From the NCBI GenBank assembly GCA_028281925.1, contig JANQIX010000010.1:1-64000 (forward strand): a stretch of 64,000 bases of DNA, in the 5' to 3' direction. The stretch comes from Alphaproteobacteria bacterium (GTDB lineage: Bacteria > Pseudomonadota > Alphaproteobacteria > DSM-16000 > Inquilinaceae). Shown here in pieces: positions 8,321-17,081 of this stretch. Made by a program: the position numbers and the translations under genes. The stretch's first letter is position 1, and each line of letters opens with the position of its first letter. The notes below the pieces were generated by a model that was not told the DNA's origin, made no database searches, and saw only the letters and a program-made list of their open reading frames with translations.

Positions 8321-8572
8321 ATGGGCTTGAAAGAGCTTGGATCCGCAATCGCGGGACATACGACCCGGGTGCAAGTGGCGTTCTGCGGCTTCGACCTGTG
8401 GCTGGATGTGTTCGCCAGCGGCCGCGTGCGTATGCAGCCCTTCAAGAAAGGGGGCTTGTTTGCCGAACCCGGCGACGAGGGGATCACCGTGGCGATGCCG
8501 GTGGTGGGCGACGGCGTCGTCATCAGCTTCGACCCGACCCTGCCGCCGGACGGATTCCGACTGGCGCCGTAG
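8321..8572 (+). CDS. Small conserved-looking hypothetical protein
   Basis: I do not recognise this 83-residue protein. It has no signal peptide or membrane segment. Alternating hydrophobic residues (VQVAFCGFDLWLDVF, then GVVISFDPTLP near the end) suggest a small beta fold. The ATG at 8321 follows a GGGAGCGAG ribosome site, and 81 bases later comes the PAAR gene on the same strand, so the two probably share a transcript. A role with PAAR, for instance as adaptor or immunity protein, is only a guess from position. Confidence 0.55.
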   Translation: MGLKELGSAIAGHTTRVQVAFCGFDLWLDVFASGRVRMQPFKKGGLFAEPGDEGITVAMPVVGDGVVISFDPTLPPDGFRLAP

Positions 8573-8653
8573 GCAGGGGTCTCAAGTCTCGACAGATGCA
8601 GTGCCGAAGCGAATAATCCGAAAGCTTCATTCACCCCAGCGGAGAGACCGCCA

Positions 8654-9040
8654 ATGGGCCAGCCCGCCGCCCGGATGACGGACAAGGTGATCCAGAACGG
8701 CCCGCATTGCCACGCGCCCATCCATCCGGCTGCACCCACGCCGACCCCGGTGGCCCATCCGCCGCTCCCGCTGACGATCATCAAGGGCGCGCCGACGGTG
8801 ATGATCGGCAAGATGCCGGCCGCACGGGCGACCGACACGACCAGCCCCTGCATGCTGCCGTCCTGCGTTCCGGCCGGCCCGGGGATGATCGCCATGGGCT
8901 CCGCCACCGTGATGATCTGCAAAATGCCGGCCGCCAGGATGAACGACACCACGGCACATGCCAGCTGCGTCGCGCCGATCCCGATGCCGGCCGGCAAGGT
9001 CATGCCGCCGTGCTGCACCAACGTCATGATCGGCGGCTGA
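8654..9040 (+). CDS. PAAR-domain protein with three PAAR motifs
   Basis: A 128-residue protein made almost entirely of a PAAR fold. The sequence PAARxxD appears three times (PAARMTD at the start, PAARATD near 56, PAARMND near 96), interspersed with GAPTVMIGK and GSATVMICK strands. Cys and His residues at several points could bind the metal that stabilises the cone. PAAR proteins cap the spike of type VI secretion systems and related contractile injection machines and can carry effectors. No type VI core gene lies in this window. It has no toxin extension of its own; neighbouring genes might be its cargo. Confidence 0.85.
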   Translation: MGQPAARMTDKVIQNGPHCHAPIHPAAPTPTPVAHPPLPLTIIKGAPTVMIGKMPAARATDTTSPCMLPSCVPAGPGMIAMGSATVMICKMPAARMNDTTAHASCVAPIPMPAGKVMPPCCTNVMIGG

Positions 9041-9050
9041 CAGGGCTGCC

Positions 9051-10139
9051 TTGCGTCGCCGCCATTTCGAAGCGCTGAAGCCAGTCTGTCCGCGTTGTCG
9101 CGTCAGTGACGGGGTGGCGGCACCCGTGGTTCTGTCGTCCGTGCTGCGGGAGGTCGACGATGACGTCCTGGAGGGCGTGCTCGCCTGCTCCCGCCCCGAG
9201 TGCCAGCTCGAATTCCCGATCATCGACGGCGCACCGATCCTGGTGCCGGACGTCCGCGGCGTCATCTCGCAGTCGCTGCTGCCGCTGTTGGCGCGCGACG
9301 ACCTGTCACCGACCATGGTGGGCGTCATCGGCGACTGCGCCGGGCCCAGCAGCGCCTTCGACACGATGCGCCAGCAGCTCAGCCTCTATGCCTGGGACCA
9401 CTACGGCGATCTCGATCCGCAAGAGCCGGCAGCGGAAACCGGCGCGCCACGTCCCGGCGGCGCCCGAGCCTGCCTGGCGGCCGGCTTGTCGCTGGCGGGC
9501 GATCTCACTGGCGGGCCGGCTATCGATCTTGGCTGCTCGACGGGCCGCTTGGCCTTCGACCTGGCGGAGCGCACCGGGGACCTTGTGCTGGGCGTCGATC
9601 TGAACCTGGCGATGATCCGTCTCGCCCGGCGCGTACTTACGACGGGCCGGGTCGACTATGACCGCCGCCGGGTTGGGCTGGTCTATGACCGTCGCAGCTT
9701 CGCTATGCCGGTCGACCGGGCGGCGCGCGTCGATTTCTGGGTGGCCGACGTCCTGGCCCTGCCTTTCGCCATCGAGTCCTTCGGCTTGGTCGCGGCCGTC
9801 AATCTAATCGACTGCATCGCGGCACCGGCGGCGCTGCCAGGGGTCGCCGCGGATCTGCTGCGTCCTGGCGGTAGTGCCGTGTTCGCCACACCCTACGACT
9901 GGTCGCCCTCGGCCGCGGCGGTGGAAGGCTGGATCGGCGGCCATTCGCAACGCGCGCCCCATGGCGGTGCCAGCGAACCGCTGATGACGGCGCTGCTGAC
10001 ACCCGGCGCGCATCCGCAGTCGGTCGAGGGCCTACGCCTGGTCGGCGAGCATCCGGGCGTTTCCTGGCAGCTCAGGCTGCACGATCGCGCGACCATGCAC
10101 TATGCCGTCCACGTCCTGGCGGCGCGGGCGGATGCTTAG
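9051..10139 (+). CDS. SAM-dependent methyltransferase with N-terminal zinc-ribbon domain
   Basis: A 362-residue protein. The first ~65 residues form a Trm112-like ribbon: CPRC near residue 13, a second cysteine pair around 47-52, then FPIIDGAPILVPD. A class I methyltransferase follows, with AIDLGCSTGRLAFDLAER as motif I and GVDLN as motif II. The start is probably the TTG at 9051, ten bases after the PAAR stop, because no ATG precedes the cysteine motif. Tight spacing ties it to the PAAR gene. The substrate is unknown; it may modify a small molecule or a secreted partner. Confidence 0.75.
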   Translation: MRRRHFEALKPVCPRCRVSDGVAAPVVLSSVLREVDDDVLEGVLACSRPECQLEFPIIDGAPILVPDVRGVISQSLLPLLARDDLSPTMVGVIGDCAGPSSAFDTMRQQLSLYAWDHYGDLDPQEPAAETGAPRPGGARACLAAGLSLAGDLTGGPAIDLGCSTGRLAFDLAERTGDLVLGVDLNLAMIRLARRVLTTGRVDYDRRRVGLVYDRRSFAMPVDRAARVDFWVADVLALPFAIESFGLVAAVNLIDCIAAPAALPGVAADLLRPGGSAVFATPYDWSPSAAAVEGWIGGHSQRAPHGGASEPLMTALLTPGAHPQSVEGLRLVGEHPGVSWQLRLHDRATMHYAVHVLAARADA

Positions 10140-10162
10140 GCTTTCGGCGCCATAGCGATCCG

Positions 10163-12202
10163 TCAGGCGGCCGGTTTGGACGCGACCAGCCGGCTTGCCG
10201 GCAGATGGACGATCGCCCGCGTTCCCTTGCCGATGGCGCTTTCGACCCTGAACTTGCCTTCGTGCAAGGTCACCATGCGCTGGACCAGCGGCAGCCCCAG
10301 CCCGGTGCCTTGCGTGATCTCATACGACTTCGAATGCACCTGGACGAACGGCTCCATCGCCTTGGCAATATCTTGCGCCGCCATGCCGATGCCCGTGTCG
10401 ACGACATGGACCTCGAATGAGCCGTCCGGCCGATGGTGGGCGCTGACATCGACGGCGCCGCCGTCCGGCGTGTACTTGACGGCATTGGTCAGCAGGTTGA
10501 GGAAGATCTGACGCACCAGCCGTTCGTCGGCGCGGATCGTCAGATCGCCCGGCCGTATCATCAATGTCAGTCTGATCGCCTTCCGTTCCGCGGCGTCGGC
10601 AACCAGGCGAAGGCAGCGTTCCAGTCCGGCCGCCAAGTCGAAGATCGTGGGATTGAGCGCCATCTCGTTGGCTTCGACCTTCGACATGTCCAGCACGTCG
10701 TTGATGACCTCCAAAAGGTGGTCGGCACTGGAAGCGATGTGCCCGGCATATTCCCGGTAGCGGTCGGCCCCGAGAGCCCCGAACAGCTCCATCTCCATGG
10801 CCTGGGCGAAGCCGAGGATCGCGTTCAGCGGCGTTCTCAGCTCGTGGCTCATATTCGCCAGGAACCGGCTTTTGGCCTGGCTGGCCAGCTCCGCCACGTC
10901 CCGCGCACGCTTCAGCTCCCGCTCGAAGGCCTTGCGCTCGCTGATATCGGTGATCGACCCGGCCAGCCGCGTCACCCTGCCGGACGGATCGCGGACGCCG
11001 GCGCCGCGGATCAGCACCCAGACATCCGGGCCGCCGGGGCGAAGGACGCGGGCCTCGACGATCAGCACTGGCGTTTCACCCCGCAGATGATCGCCCACCT
11101 TCTCCAACAAACGGTCGCGGTCGTCCGGGCTGATGAACGCCAGCGCCTGCTGCGACCGCATCGTGCCGACGAACCGCTCCAGTCCGGGAATTCGGGTCGT
11201 CTGTTCCGACGCATGGAACCGGTCGAGCGACAGATCCCAATCCCAGATGCCGTCCTTGGCGCCCTTCAGGGCGACGGCATACCGTTCCTCACTCTCACGA
11301 AGGGCATCTTCCGTCTGCTTGCGGGCCGTGAAGTCCTCCACCGTCTGCAGGACGCGGCCCCAGTCCCGTTCATGGCCGGGCGTGATCGACGTGGTCGTGC
11401 GGATGTGGATTTCCGACCCGTCATAGGCCGTATCGGGGCCTTCCAGCACATGGTGGGAAGCGCCATGGCGGAAATGCTCCAGCAAACTCACGAAGATGTC
11501 CGACAGGCCCGTTGCCGGATTATACGATCGGAGATCGGGCGGCGTGTTGAAATGCCGGATCAGGGCATCTCTGTCAGGGGCTCGGTAGGTTCTGACGGCG
11601 GCAGCATTCACGTCGACGATCCGTGCGCCCGCCACCAGGTCGGTCAGGATCTCCGGGTGGTCGCGGACATGGTCGCGTAGGTCAGTCACACCGTCTGCCA
11701 CGAGACGATCGACGACCTGCCTGGCGCCGGACCAGTCTTCCTCTGTCATCGGGATCGGCGAGTTCTCGAACCGGTCCCGTTCGCGCACCGAGGCGAATTT
11801 CAGACGCTGGTTCAGCCGATGGCTTTCCGTCACGTCCATGGTGATCGCAGCCACGGCAAACACGGTGCCAGCCTGGTCGCGGACAGGGAATTTGTGGATT
11901 CGGAACAGGCGGGTCTCGCCGGCGACCGCCAGCGTCACATCGGCATCCGTCGCCTGATCGTCCGCCAGCACATGATCGTCGCCGCAGGTCAGCGCCTCAG
12001 CCACCGCCGGGTCGAGGCACTGTGCAGGCGTTCGGCCAATCGCGTCCGTTGGAGTGACGCCGAAGCGTCGACAGAATGCGTCGTTGACGTAGATCCAGAC
12101 GCCGGCACCGTCGCGCACGTCTGCAGGCAACTGCGACTCGGCAAACAGTCCAAGCGTGTCGACGCGATCCACGATCATGTTCGGAATTGGGGGCGGCCCC
12201 AT
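10163..12202 (-). CDS. Multi-PAS sensor histidine kinase
   Basis: A 679-residue soluble kinase without clear membrane helices. An N-terminal PAS domain (about 15-130) is followed by two or more further PAS/PAC segments, with the last PAC near 370-425. Then comes the HisKA H-box SHELRTPLNA with phospho-acceptor His453, and an HATPase with N-box LLTNAVKYTPDGG, G1 VDTGIGM and G2 GTGLGLP. A start at 12178 (MIVDRVD) is a plausible alternative. No response regulator gene adjoins it, so its partner is elsewhere. Multiple PAS domains without a membrane anchor suggest a cytoplasmic redox, light or ligand signal. Confidence 0.88.
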   Translation of the reverse strand: MGPPPIPNMIVDRVDTLGLFAESQLPADVRDGAGVWIYVNDAFCRRFGVTPTDAIGRTPAQCLDPAVAEALTCGDDHVLADDQATDADVTLAVAGETRLFRIHKFPVRDQAGTVFAVAAITMDVTESHRLNQRLKFASVRERDRFENSPIPMTEEDWSGARQVVDRLVADGVTDLRDHVRDHPEILTDLVAGARIVDVNAAAVRTYRAPDRDALIRHFNTPPDLRSYNPATGLSDIFVSLLEHFRHGASHHVLEGPDTAYDGSEIHIRTTTSITPGHERDWGRVLQTVEDFTARKQTEDALRESEERYAVALKGAKDGIWDWDLSLDRFHASEQTTRIPGLERFVGTMRSQQALAFISPDDRDRLLEKVGDHLRGETPVLIVEARVLRPGGPDVWVLIRGAGVRDPSGRVTRLAGSITDISERKAFERELKRARDVAELASQAKSRFLANMSHELRTPLNAILGFAQAMEMELFGALGADRYREYAGHIASSADHLLEVINDVLDMSKVEANEMALNPTIFDLAAGLERCLRLVADAAERKAIRLTLMIRPGDLTIRADERLVRQIFLNLLTNAVKYTPDGGAVDVSAHHRPDGSFEVHVVDTGIGMAAQDIAKAMEPFVQVHSKSYEITQGTGLGLPLVQRMVTLHEGKFRVESAIGKGTRAIVHLPASRLVASKPAA

Positions 12203-12445
12203 GAGTCGGGCGATAAGGATGGGCGAAAAGATCAGAAGTTTATCTCAAGTTTTTGATTAATGCCTCGTAAATAGATCGTGAATCCGGGCTCGGCCGACCG
12301 CTGGCTCGAAGCGCTTTGCGGTAGCCCGGTCCCGCCCGGTGCATGGCGCCGATGCGTGAATGGCATGTTGATTGCTGGCCATCGCGTCTGTGACACTCGG
12401 TTCAGCGTCGGCAAGGCGGCGCCAATAACCCGACAGAGGAGGCGG

Positions 12446-13447
12446 ATGATGAAATCTTCGGCAACGGCTGCCCGCCGTATGGTCGTTTGCGCAGTGCTCG
12501 GCGCACTGGCCTGGATCATGGCGAGCCCCGCCAACGCACAAGATCCGATCGAAGTGGCGGCGATCTATACCGTTCCGGTCGAGCAGCAATGGGTCAGCCG
12601 CATCCATATCGCGCTCAGCGCCGCGGAAGAGCGGGGCGACATCACCTATGTCTGGTCGGAGAATGTGGCCAACACCGACTATGAGCGGGTGATCCGCGAG
12701 TATGCGGAGCAGGGCAAGAACCTGATCGTGGGTGAGGCCTTCGCCGTGGAGCGGGCCGCAAGGGATGCTGCGGCCGACTATCCGGAGATCGCATTCCTCA
12801 TGGGCTCCTCCTTCGGGCCGGCCCAGCCCAACTTCGCGGTGTTCGACAACTGGATTCACGAGCCCTCGTACCTGACGGGCATCGTCGCCGGCAATCTGAC
12901 GGAATCGAACCTGATCGGCATGGTCGGCGGCTATCCGATCCCCGAGGTGAACCGGCTGATGCACGCCTTCATGGACGGTGCGCGCGAGGTGAACCCCGAC
13001 GTGGAGTTCCTGGTCAGCTTCATCGGCAGCTGGTACGACCCGCCGGCGGCGAAAGAGGCCGCCTTCGCCATGATCGATGCTGGGGCGGACGTGATGTATG
13101 CCGAGCGCTTCGGTGTCTCCGACGCGGCGGCCGAGCGTGACGTGGTCGCCATCGGCAACGTCATCGACACGGCTAGCGAATACCCCGGCACGGTGGTCGC
13201 CAGCGCCCTCTGGCACATGGAACCGACAATCGACCGCGCGATCGCCGCCGTGCAGGGCGGCACGTTCGAACCGTTCGACTACGGCATCTACAGCTATATG
13301 GCCTATGGCGGCGGCTCGCTGGCGCCGATGGACGCCGCGCTGGTGCCGCAGGACGTGCTGGATCTGGTCGAGGAGCGCCGGCAGGAGATCCTGGACGGTG
13401 CCTTCCGCGTCAACGTCAATGACAGCGAACCTGAGTCGACGAACTGA
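12446..13447 (+). CDS. BMP-family ABC transporter substrate-binding protein
   Basis: A 333-residue periplasmic protein with a Sec signal peptide ending in SPANA, cleaved before QDPIEVAAIY. The fold is that of the basic membrane protein (BMP/PnrA) family, which binds nucleosides or purine bases; features include WSENV, SSFGPAQPNF and GMVGGYPIPEVNRL. A strong GAGGAGG site precedes the double ATG at 12446/12449. It heads a complete operon with ATPase, two permeases and a cytosine-deaminase-like enzyme, so the ligand is probably a pyrimidine or related base. It lacks a lipobox, so it is free in the periplasm rather than a lipoprotein. Confidence 0.9.
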   Translation: MMKSSATAARRMVVCAVLGALAWIMASPANAQDPIEVAAIYTVPVEQQWVSRIHIALSAAEERGDITYVWSENVANTDYERVIREYAEQGKNLIVGEAFAVERAARDAAADYPEIAFLMGSSFGPAQPNFAVFDNWIHEPSYLTGIVAGNLTESNLIGMVGGYPIPEVNRLMHAFMDGAREVNPDVEFLVSFIGSWYDPPAAKEAAFAMIDAGADVMYAERFGVSDAAAERDVVAIGNVIDTASEYPGTVVASALWHMEPTIDRAIAAVQGGTFEPFDYGIYSYMAYGGGSLAPMDAALVPQDVLDLVEERRQEILDGAFRVNVNDSEPESTN

Positions 13448-13456
13448 CGGCGGCGC

Positions 13457-13484
13457 TGCGGCGGCGCGGCCACGCGCCGCCGCA
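13457..13484 (+). other. 12-bp perfect hairpin between binding-protein and ATPase genes
   Basis: TGCGGCGGCGCG and its exact complement flank a four-base GCCA loop. It lies ten bases after the binding-protein stop and has no T-run. Such hairpins after binding-protein genes commonly shield the upstream message from 3' decay and dampen the downstream genes. Its right arm ends on the A of an ATG at 13484, which argues that translation of the ATPase begins later, at GTG 13502. Confidence 0.7.
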
Positions 13485-13501
13485 TGCGGTTGAGGGTCCA
13501 C

Positions 13502-15082
13502 GTGACAGCACCCGCATCTCCGACCGTTCTCGAGCTGAGCGGGATCACCAAGCGGTTCGGCCGGATCGTCGCCAACGAAGACGTCGATCTTGCGCTGCGG
13601 CGCGGCGAGATCCTGGCCCTGCTGGGCGAGAACGGGGCCGGCAAGACCACGTTGATGAGCATCCTGTTCGGCCACTATGTGGCCGATGCAGGGCACGTGC
13701 GCGTCACCGACGGCGCCGATGGCCTGCGGGAGCTGGCGCCGGGGTCGCCGCAGGCGGCGCTGACGGCCGGCATCGGCATGGTGCACCAGCATTTCACGCT
13801 CGCCGACAATCTGAGCGTGCTGGACAACATCATCCTGGGGTCCGAGCCGCTGTGGCGGTTCCGGCAGCGCAAACGCCAGGCGCGCGCCAAGCTGGCGGAG
13901 CAGATGCAGAGGTCGGGCCTGGCCGTCGACCTGGATGCCAAGACAGGCGCGCTGTCGGTGGGCGAGCGCCAACGGATCGAGATCCTGAAGGTGCTCTACC
14001 GCGATGTGCGCGTGCTGATCCTGGACGAACCGACGGCCGTGCTGACGCCCCAGGAAGCCGACGGCCTGTTCAGCGTCTTGCGGCGTCTGGCGGATGACGG
14101 CCTGGCGGTGATCTTCATCTCGCACAAGCTGGACGAGGTGATGGCCGTCAGCCATCGCGTCGCCGTTTTGCGTGCCGGGCGAAAGGTGTTCGAGGCCCGA
14201 ACTTCGGAGGTCGACAAGCCCACGCTGTCGGCCCGGATGGTTGGGGGTGCAGTGCCGGAGAGCCGCCGCCAGCCCCGTGCGGCTGGTTCGGTGGTGCTGG
14301 AACTGTCTGGTGCCGGCGTGGCGTCGACCGAGGGCCGGACCGGGCTGCACGACGTCGACCTGACGGTGCATGCTGGCGAGATCGTCGGCATCGCCGGCGT
14401 CTCCGGCAACGGCCAAGCGGCGCTGTCTGCGCTGGTGGCCGGACTCGCGGCCCCGGATCACGGGGTGATGAAACTCTATGGCGAGGCCGTTACGCGGCAC
14501 AGCCCGTCGCGGTTCATTGGCCAAAGGGTCGGCCGTATCCCCGAAGACCGCCACAGACAGGGCGTGGTCGGCACCATGTCGGTCTGGGAGAATCTTGCGA
14601 TCGAGACGGCGCGTCAGCCCGGCAGCTCCGCGCTTGGCTTCCTGCGCCGTCGGCGGCTGACCGGCGAAGCCGGCGGCATCATCAAACGGTACGACGTGCG
14701 CGGGGCGACGCCCGACACCGAGGTGCGTCTTCTGTCGGGCGGTAACACGCAAAAGCTGATCCTCGGCCGCGTGCTGGAGCGGGCGCCGAAGCTGATACTC
14801 GCCAACCAACCGACGCGCGGGCTCGATGTCGGTGCCGTGGCCTATGTCCACGAACGGCTGTTGGCGGCGCGTGATGACGACGCGGCCATCCTGCTGATCT
14901 CGGAAGATCTGGAAGAGCTGATGGCGGTGTCGGACCGCATCGCCGTCCTGTTCCACGGCCGGCTGACCGAAGCACAGCCCGTGGAATCCCTGGACATCCG
15001 CACCATCGGGCTTCTCATGGCGGGTCAATCCGCCGAACCGGACCACGCGGGAGGAGCCGGCGATGGCACGCGTGCGGCTTGA
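13502..15082 (+). CDS. BMP-type ABC importer ATPase with two nucleotide-binding domains
   Basis: A 526-residue tandem ATPase of the nucleoside/simple-sugar class. Domain 1 has Walker A LGENGAGKTT, signature LSVGERQRIE and Walker B VLILDEPTAVL. Domain 2 has the family-typical altered Walker A GVSGNGQA, signature LSGGNTQKL and LILANQPTRGLD. These variant residues are normal for this class, in which only one site is fully catalytic. I chose the GTG at 13502 because GAGGG lies just upstream and the earlier ATG (13484) is part of a hairpin. Its end overlaps the next permease gene by 20 bases. Confidence 0.9.
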   Translation: MTAPASPTVLELSGITKRFGRIVANEDVDLALRRGEILALLGENGAGKTTLMSILFGHYVADAGHVRVTDGADGLRELAPGSPQAALTAGIGMVHQHFTLADNLSVLDNIILGSEPLWRFRQRKRQARAKLAEQMQRSGLAVDLDAKTGALSVGERQRIEILKVLYRDVRVLILDEPTAVLTPQEADGLFSVLRRLADDGLAVIFISHKLDEVMAVSHRVAVLRAGRKVFEARTSEVDKPTLSARMVGGAVPESRRQPRAAGSVVLELSGAGVASTEGRTGLHDVDLTVHAGEIVGIAGVSGNGQAALSALVAGLAAPDHGVMKLYGEAVTRHSPSRFIGQRVGRIPEDRHRQGVVGTMSVWENLAIETARQPGSSALGFLRRRRLTGEAGGIIKRYDVRGATPDTEVRLLSGGNTQKLILGRVLERAPKLILANQPTRGLDVGAVAYVHERLLAARDDDAAILLISEDLEELMAVSDRIAVLFHGRLTEAQPVESLDIRTIGLLMAGQSAEPDHAGGAGDGTRAA

Positions 15083-16127
15083 GCCGAGACAGGATACGCC
15101 GGCCATATTGACCGTACTGGCGCCAGTGGCCGCCGGCGTGCTGGCGCTGTTGATCTGTGCACTGCCGCTGGCCTGGGCCGGGGCACCCACCTGGGACGCC
15201 TACGCCCTGATCTTTGAAGGATCGCTCGGTTCCCGCTTTGCGCTGACAGAGACGTTGACGCGGGCGGCCCCGCTGATGCTCACCGGCCTCGCCGCCGCCG
15301 TCGCCTTCCGTGCCAAGCTCTGGAACATCGGCGGCGAAGGCCAGCTCTATGTCGGCGCGCTCGCTGCCGTGGCCGTGGGCACGGGCGCCTTGTCCGCTCC
15401 GCCGGCCGTGCTAATCCCGACGGTGGCACTGGCCGGCGCCCTGGCCGGGGCCTTGCTGATGCTGGGACCGACGCTGTTGAAGGTGCGCCTCGGCGTCGAC
15501 GAGGTCGTGACCACCCTGCTCTTGAACTTCATCGTGCTGCTGTTCGTCCAGATGATGCTGGAAGGCCCGATGAAGGACCCGATGGGCCTCGGCTGGCCGC
15601 AATCCATGCCCATCGTCGACGAGGCGGCCTGGCCCACACTGGTCGAGCGCACACGGCTGCATGCCGGTCTGTTGGTGGCGCTGGCGGCAGCGGTCGTCTG
15701 CTGGGTGCTGATCGATCGCACGGTGCTGGGCTTCGAAGTCCGCGCCGTCGGCGCCAATCCGACGGCCGCCGGCTTTGCGGGCATGCCCGTGGGGTGGACC
15801 ATGGTCCGCGTCGGTTTGCTCTCGGGCGCACTCGCGGGTCTGGCCGGCGTCGGCGAGGTGGCGGGGCTGAAAGGCTATCTGACCCAGGATCTTTCGCCCG
15901 GCTACGGCTATGGCGGCATCGTCGTGGCGATGCTGGCGCAGCTCCATCCGCTGGGCGTGATCGCCGGGGCGCTGTTCGTGGCGGCCGTGTTCGTCGGCGC
16001 GGACTTCATGGGGCGGGAACTGGGCGTGACCAGCTATATCGCCGATCTGATCGTGGCGACGGCGCTGCTGACCATGCTGCTGAGCGGCCTGGCCACACGA
16101 TACCGCCTGCGCTGGGCCGGAGCGTGA
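15063..16127 (+). CDS. BMP-type ABC importer permease 1
   Basis: A 354-residue inner-membrane permease of the BPD_transp_2 family with about eight to ten hydrophobic segments. The cytoplasmic coupling region carries EVRAVGANPTAAGFAGM, a typical EAA-like loop of nucleoside and branched-chain/sugar permeases. RAAPLMLTGLAAAVAFRAKLWNIG-type sequence early in the protein, which continues GGEGQLY, is a hallmark of YufP/NupP-like permeases. Overlap with the ATPase gene and a five-base gap to the next permease indicate one transcript. It forms the heterodimeric channel with permease 2. Confidence 0.9.
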   Translation: MARVRLEPRQDTPAILTVLAPVAAGVLALLICALPLAWAGAPTWDAYALIFEGSLGSRFALTETLTRAAPLMLTGLAAAVAFRAKLWNIGGEGQLYVGALAAVAVGTGALSAPPAVLIPTVALAGALAGALLMLGPTLLKVRLGVDEVVTTLLLNFIVLLFVQMMLEGPMKDPMGLGWPQSMPIVDEAAWPTLVERTRLHAGLLVALAAAVVCWVLIDRTVLGFEVRAVGANPTAAGFAGMPVGWTMVRVGLLSGALAGLAGVGEVAGLKGYLTQDLSPGYGYGGIVVAMLAQLHPLGVIAGALFVAAVFVGADFMGRELGVTSYIADLIVATALLTMLLSGLATRYRLRWAGA

Positions 16128-16132
16128 CGGGC

Positions 16133-17077
16133 ATGGATGGCGTCGGCGACATCCTGATCACGGCGAGCTTCTGGGCCGCAGCGCTGCGCATCGCTACGCC
16201 GCTGATCCTGGGTGTGCTGGGGGAGCTGATTTGCGAGCGCGCCGGTGTCTTGAACCTGGGCATCGAGGGCATCTTCACCGCCGGCGCCATGACCGGCTGG
16301 ATGGCGGTCTATCTCGGCGCGGATCTGTGGACCGGCGTGGCCGTGGCAGCACTGACCGGTGCCGCCTTCGGCCTGATCCACGCCACCTTGACCGTGCCCA
16401 TGGCCATGTCCCAGCACGTCTCGGGCATCGGCGTCACCCTGCTGGCCACCAGCCTCAGCTATTTCACCTACCGCATGGTGCTGCCGGACGTCACCAGCCC
16501 GCCGCGGATCGAGCCGTTCCAGCCGGTCGACCTGCCCGTGTTGTCGGACCTGCCGTTCCTGGGCCCCGCCCTGTTCCAGCAGACGCCGCTGACCTATCTG
16601 GCCCTGGCGCTGGTCGGCATCACCGCCTATGTGCTTTACCGCACGCCGCTGGGGCTGGCGGTGCGCGCGACGGGCGAGAACCCCGCCGCAGTAGAGGCGC
16701 AGGGCTTGAGCGTCATCGCCATCCGCATGGGCGCCGTGATGGTCGGGTCCGCCATGATGGCCATCGGCGGGGCGTTCCTGACCATGTCCGCCTTCAACGC
16801 CTTCTTCTTCGAGATGGTGAACGGTCGCGGCTGGATCTGCATCGCGCTGGTTGTGTTTGCGTCTTGGCGGCCGGGCAAGGCGCTGTTGGGCGCGCTCTTG
16901 TTCGGCCTGTTCGACGCCTTCCAGGTGCGCCTGCAGCAGGCCGTCGGTGCCGTGGTGCCCTATCAGATCTTCCTGATGCTGCCCTACATCCTGAGCATCA
17001 TCGCGCTGATCGTGATGGCGCGGCGCGCCAGCTATCCCAAGGCGCTGATGGTGCCCTATCGCAAGGGGGAGCGGTAA
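16133..17077 (+). CDS. BMP-type ABC importer permease 2
   Basis: A 314-residue membrane protein, the shorter permease partner (YufQ/NupQ-like). The N-terminal region has GELICERAGVLNLGIEG, a family signature, and the coupling loop is AVRATGENPAAVEAQGLSV. The ATG at 16133 is five bases past the previous stop; a second ATG at 16137 is out of frame. The gene ends four bases before the deaminase gene. With the ATPase and binding protein it forms a complete importer, probably for a nucleobase. Confidence 0.9.
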   Translation: MDGVGDILITASFWAAALRIATPLILGVLGELICERAGVLNLGIEGIFTAGAMTGWMAVYLGADLWTGVAVAALTGAAFGLIHATLTVPMAMSQHVSGIGVTLLATSLSYFTYRMVLPDVTSPPRIEPFQPVDLPVLSDLPFLGPALFQQTPLTYLALALVGITAYVLYRTPLGLAVRATGENPAAVEAQGLSVIAIRMGAVMVGSAMMAIGGAFLTMSAFNAFFFEMVNGRGWICIALVVFASWRPGKALLGALLFGLFDAFQVRLQQAVGAVVPYQIFLMLPYILSIIALIVMARRASYPKALMVPYRKGER

Positions 17078-17081
17078 GGCC

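Noticed and set aside
13502..15082. Second nucleotide domain called broken because of an altered Walker A
   Set aside because: GVSGNGQ is normal for the second domain of this transporter class.
12257..15190. A 977-residue open frame antisense to the BMP transporter genes
   Set aside because: The other strand carries the BMP and ABC families with all motifs; the antisense translation is low-complexity and has no family.
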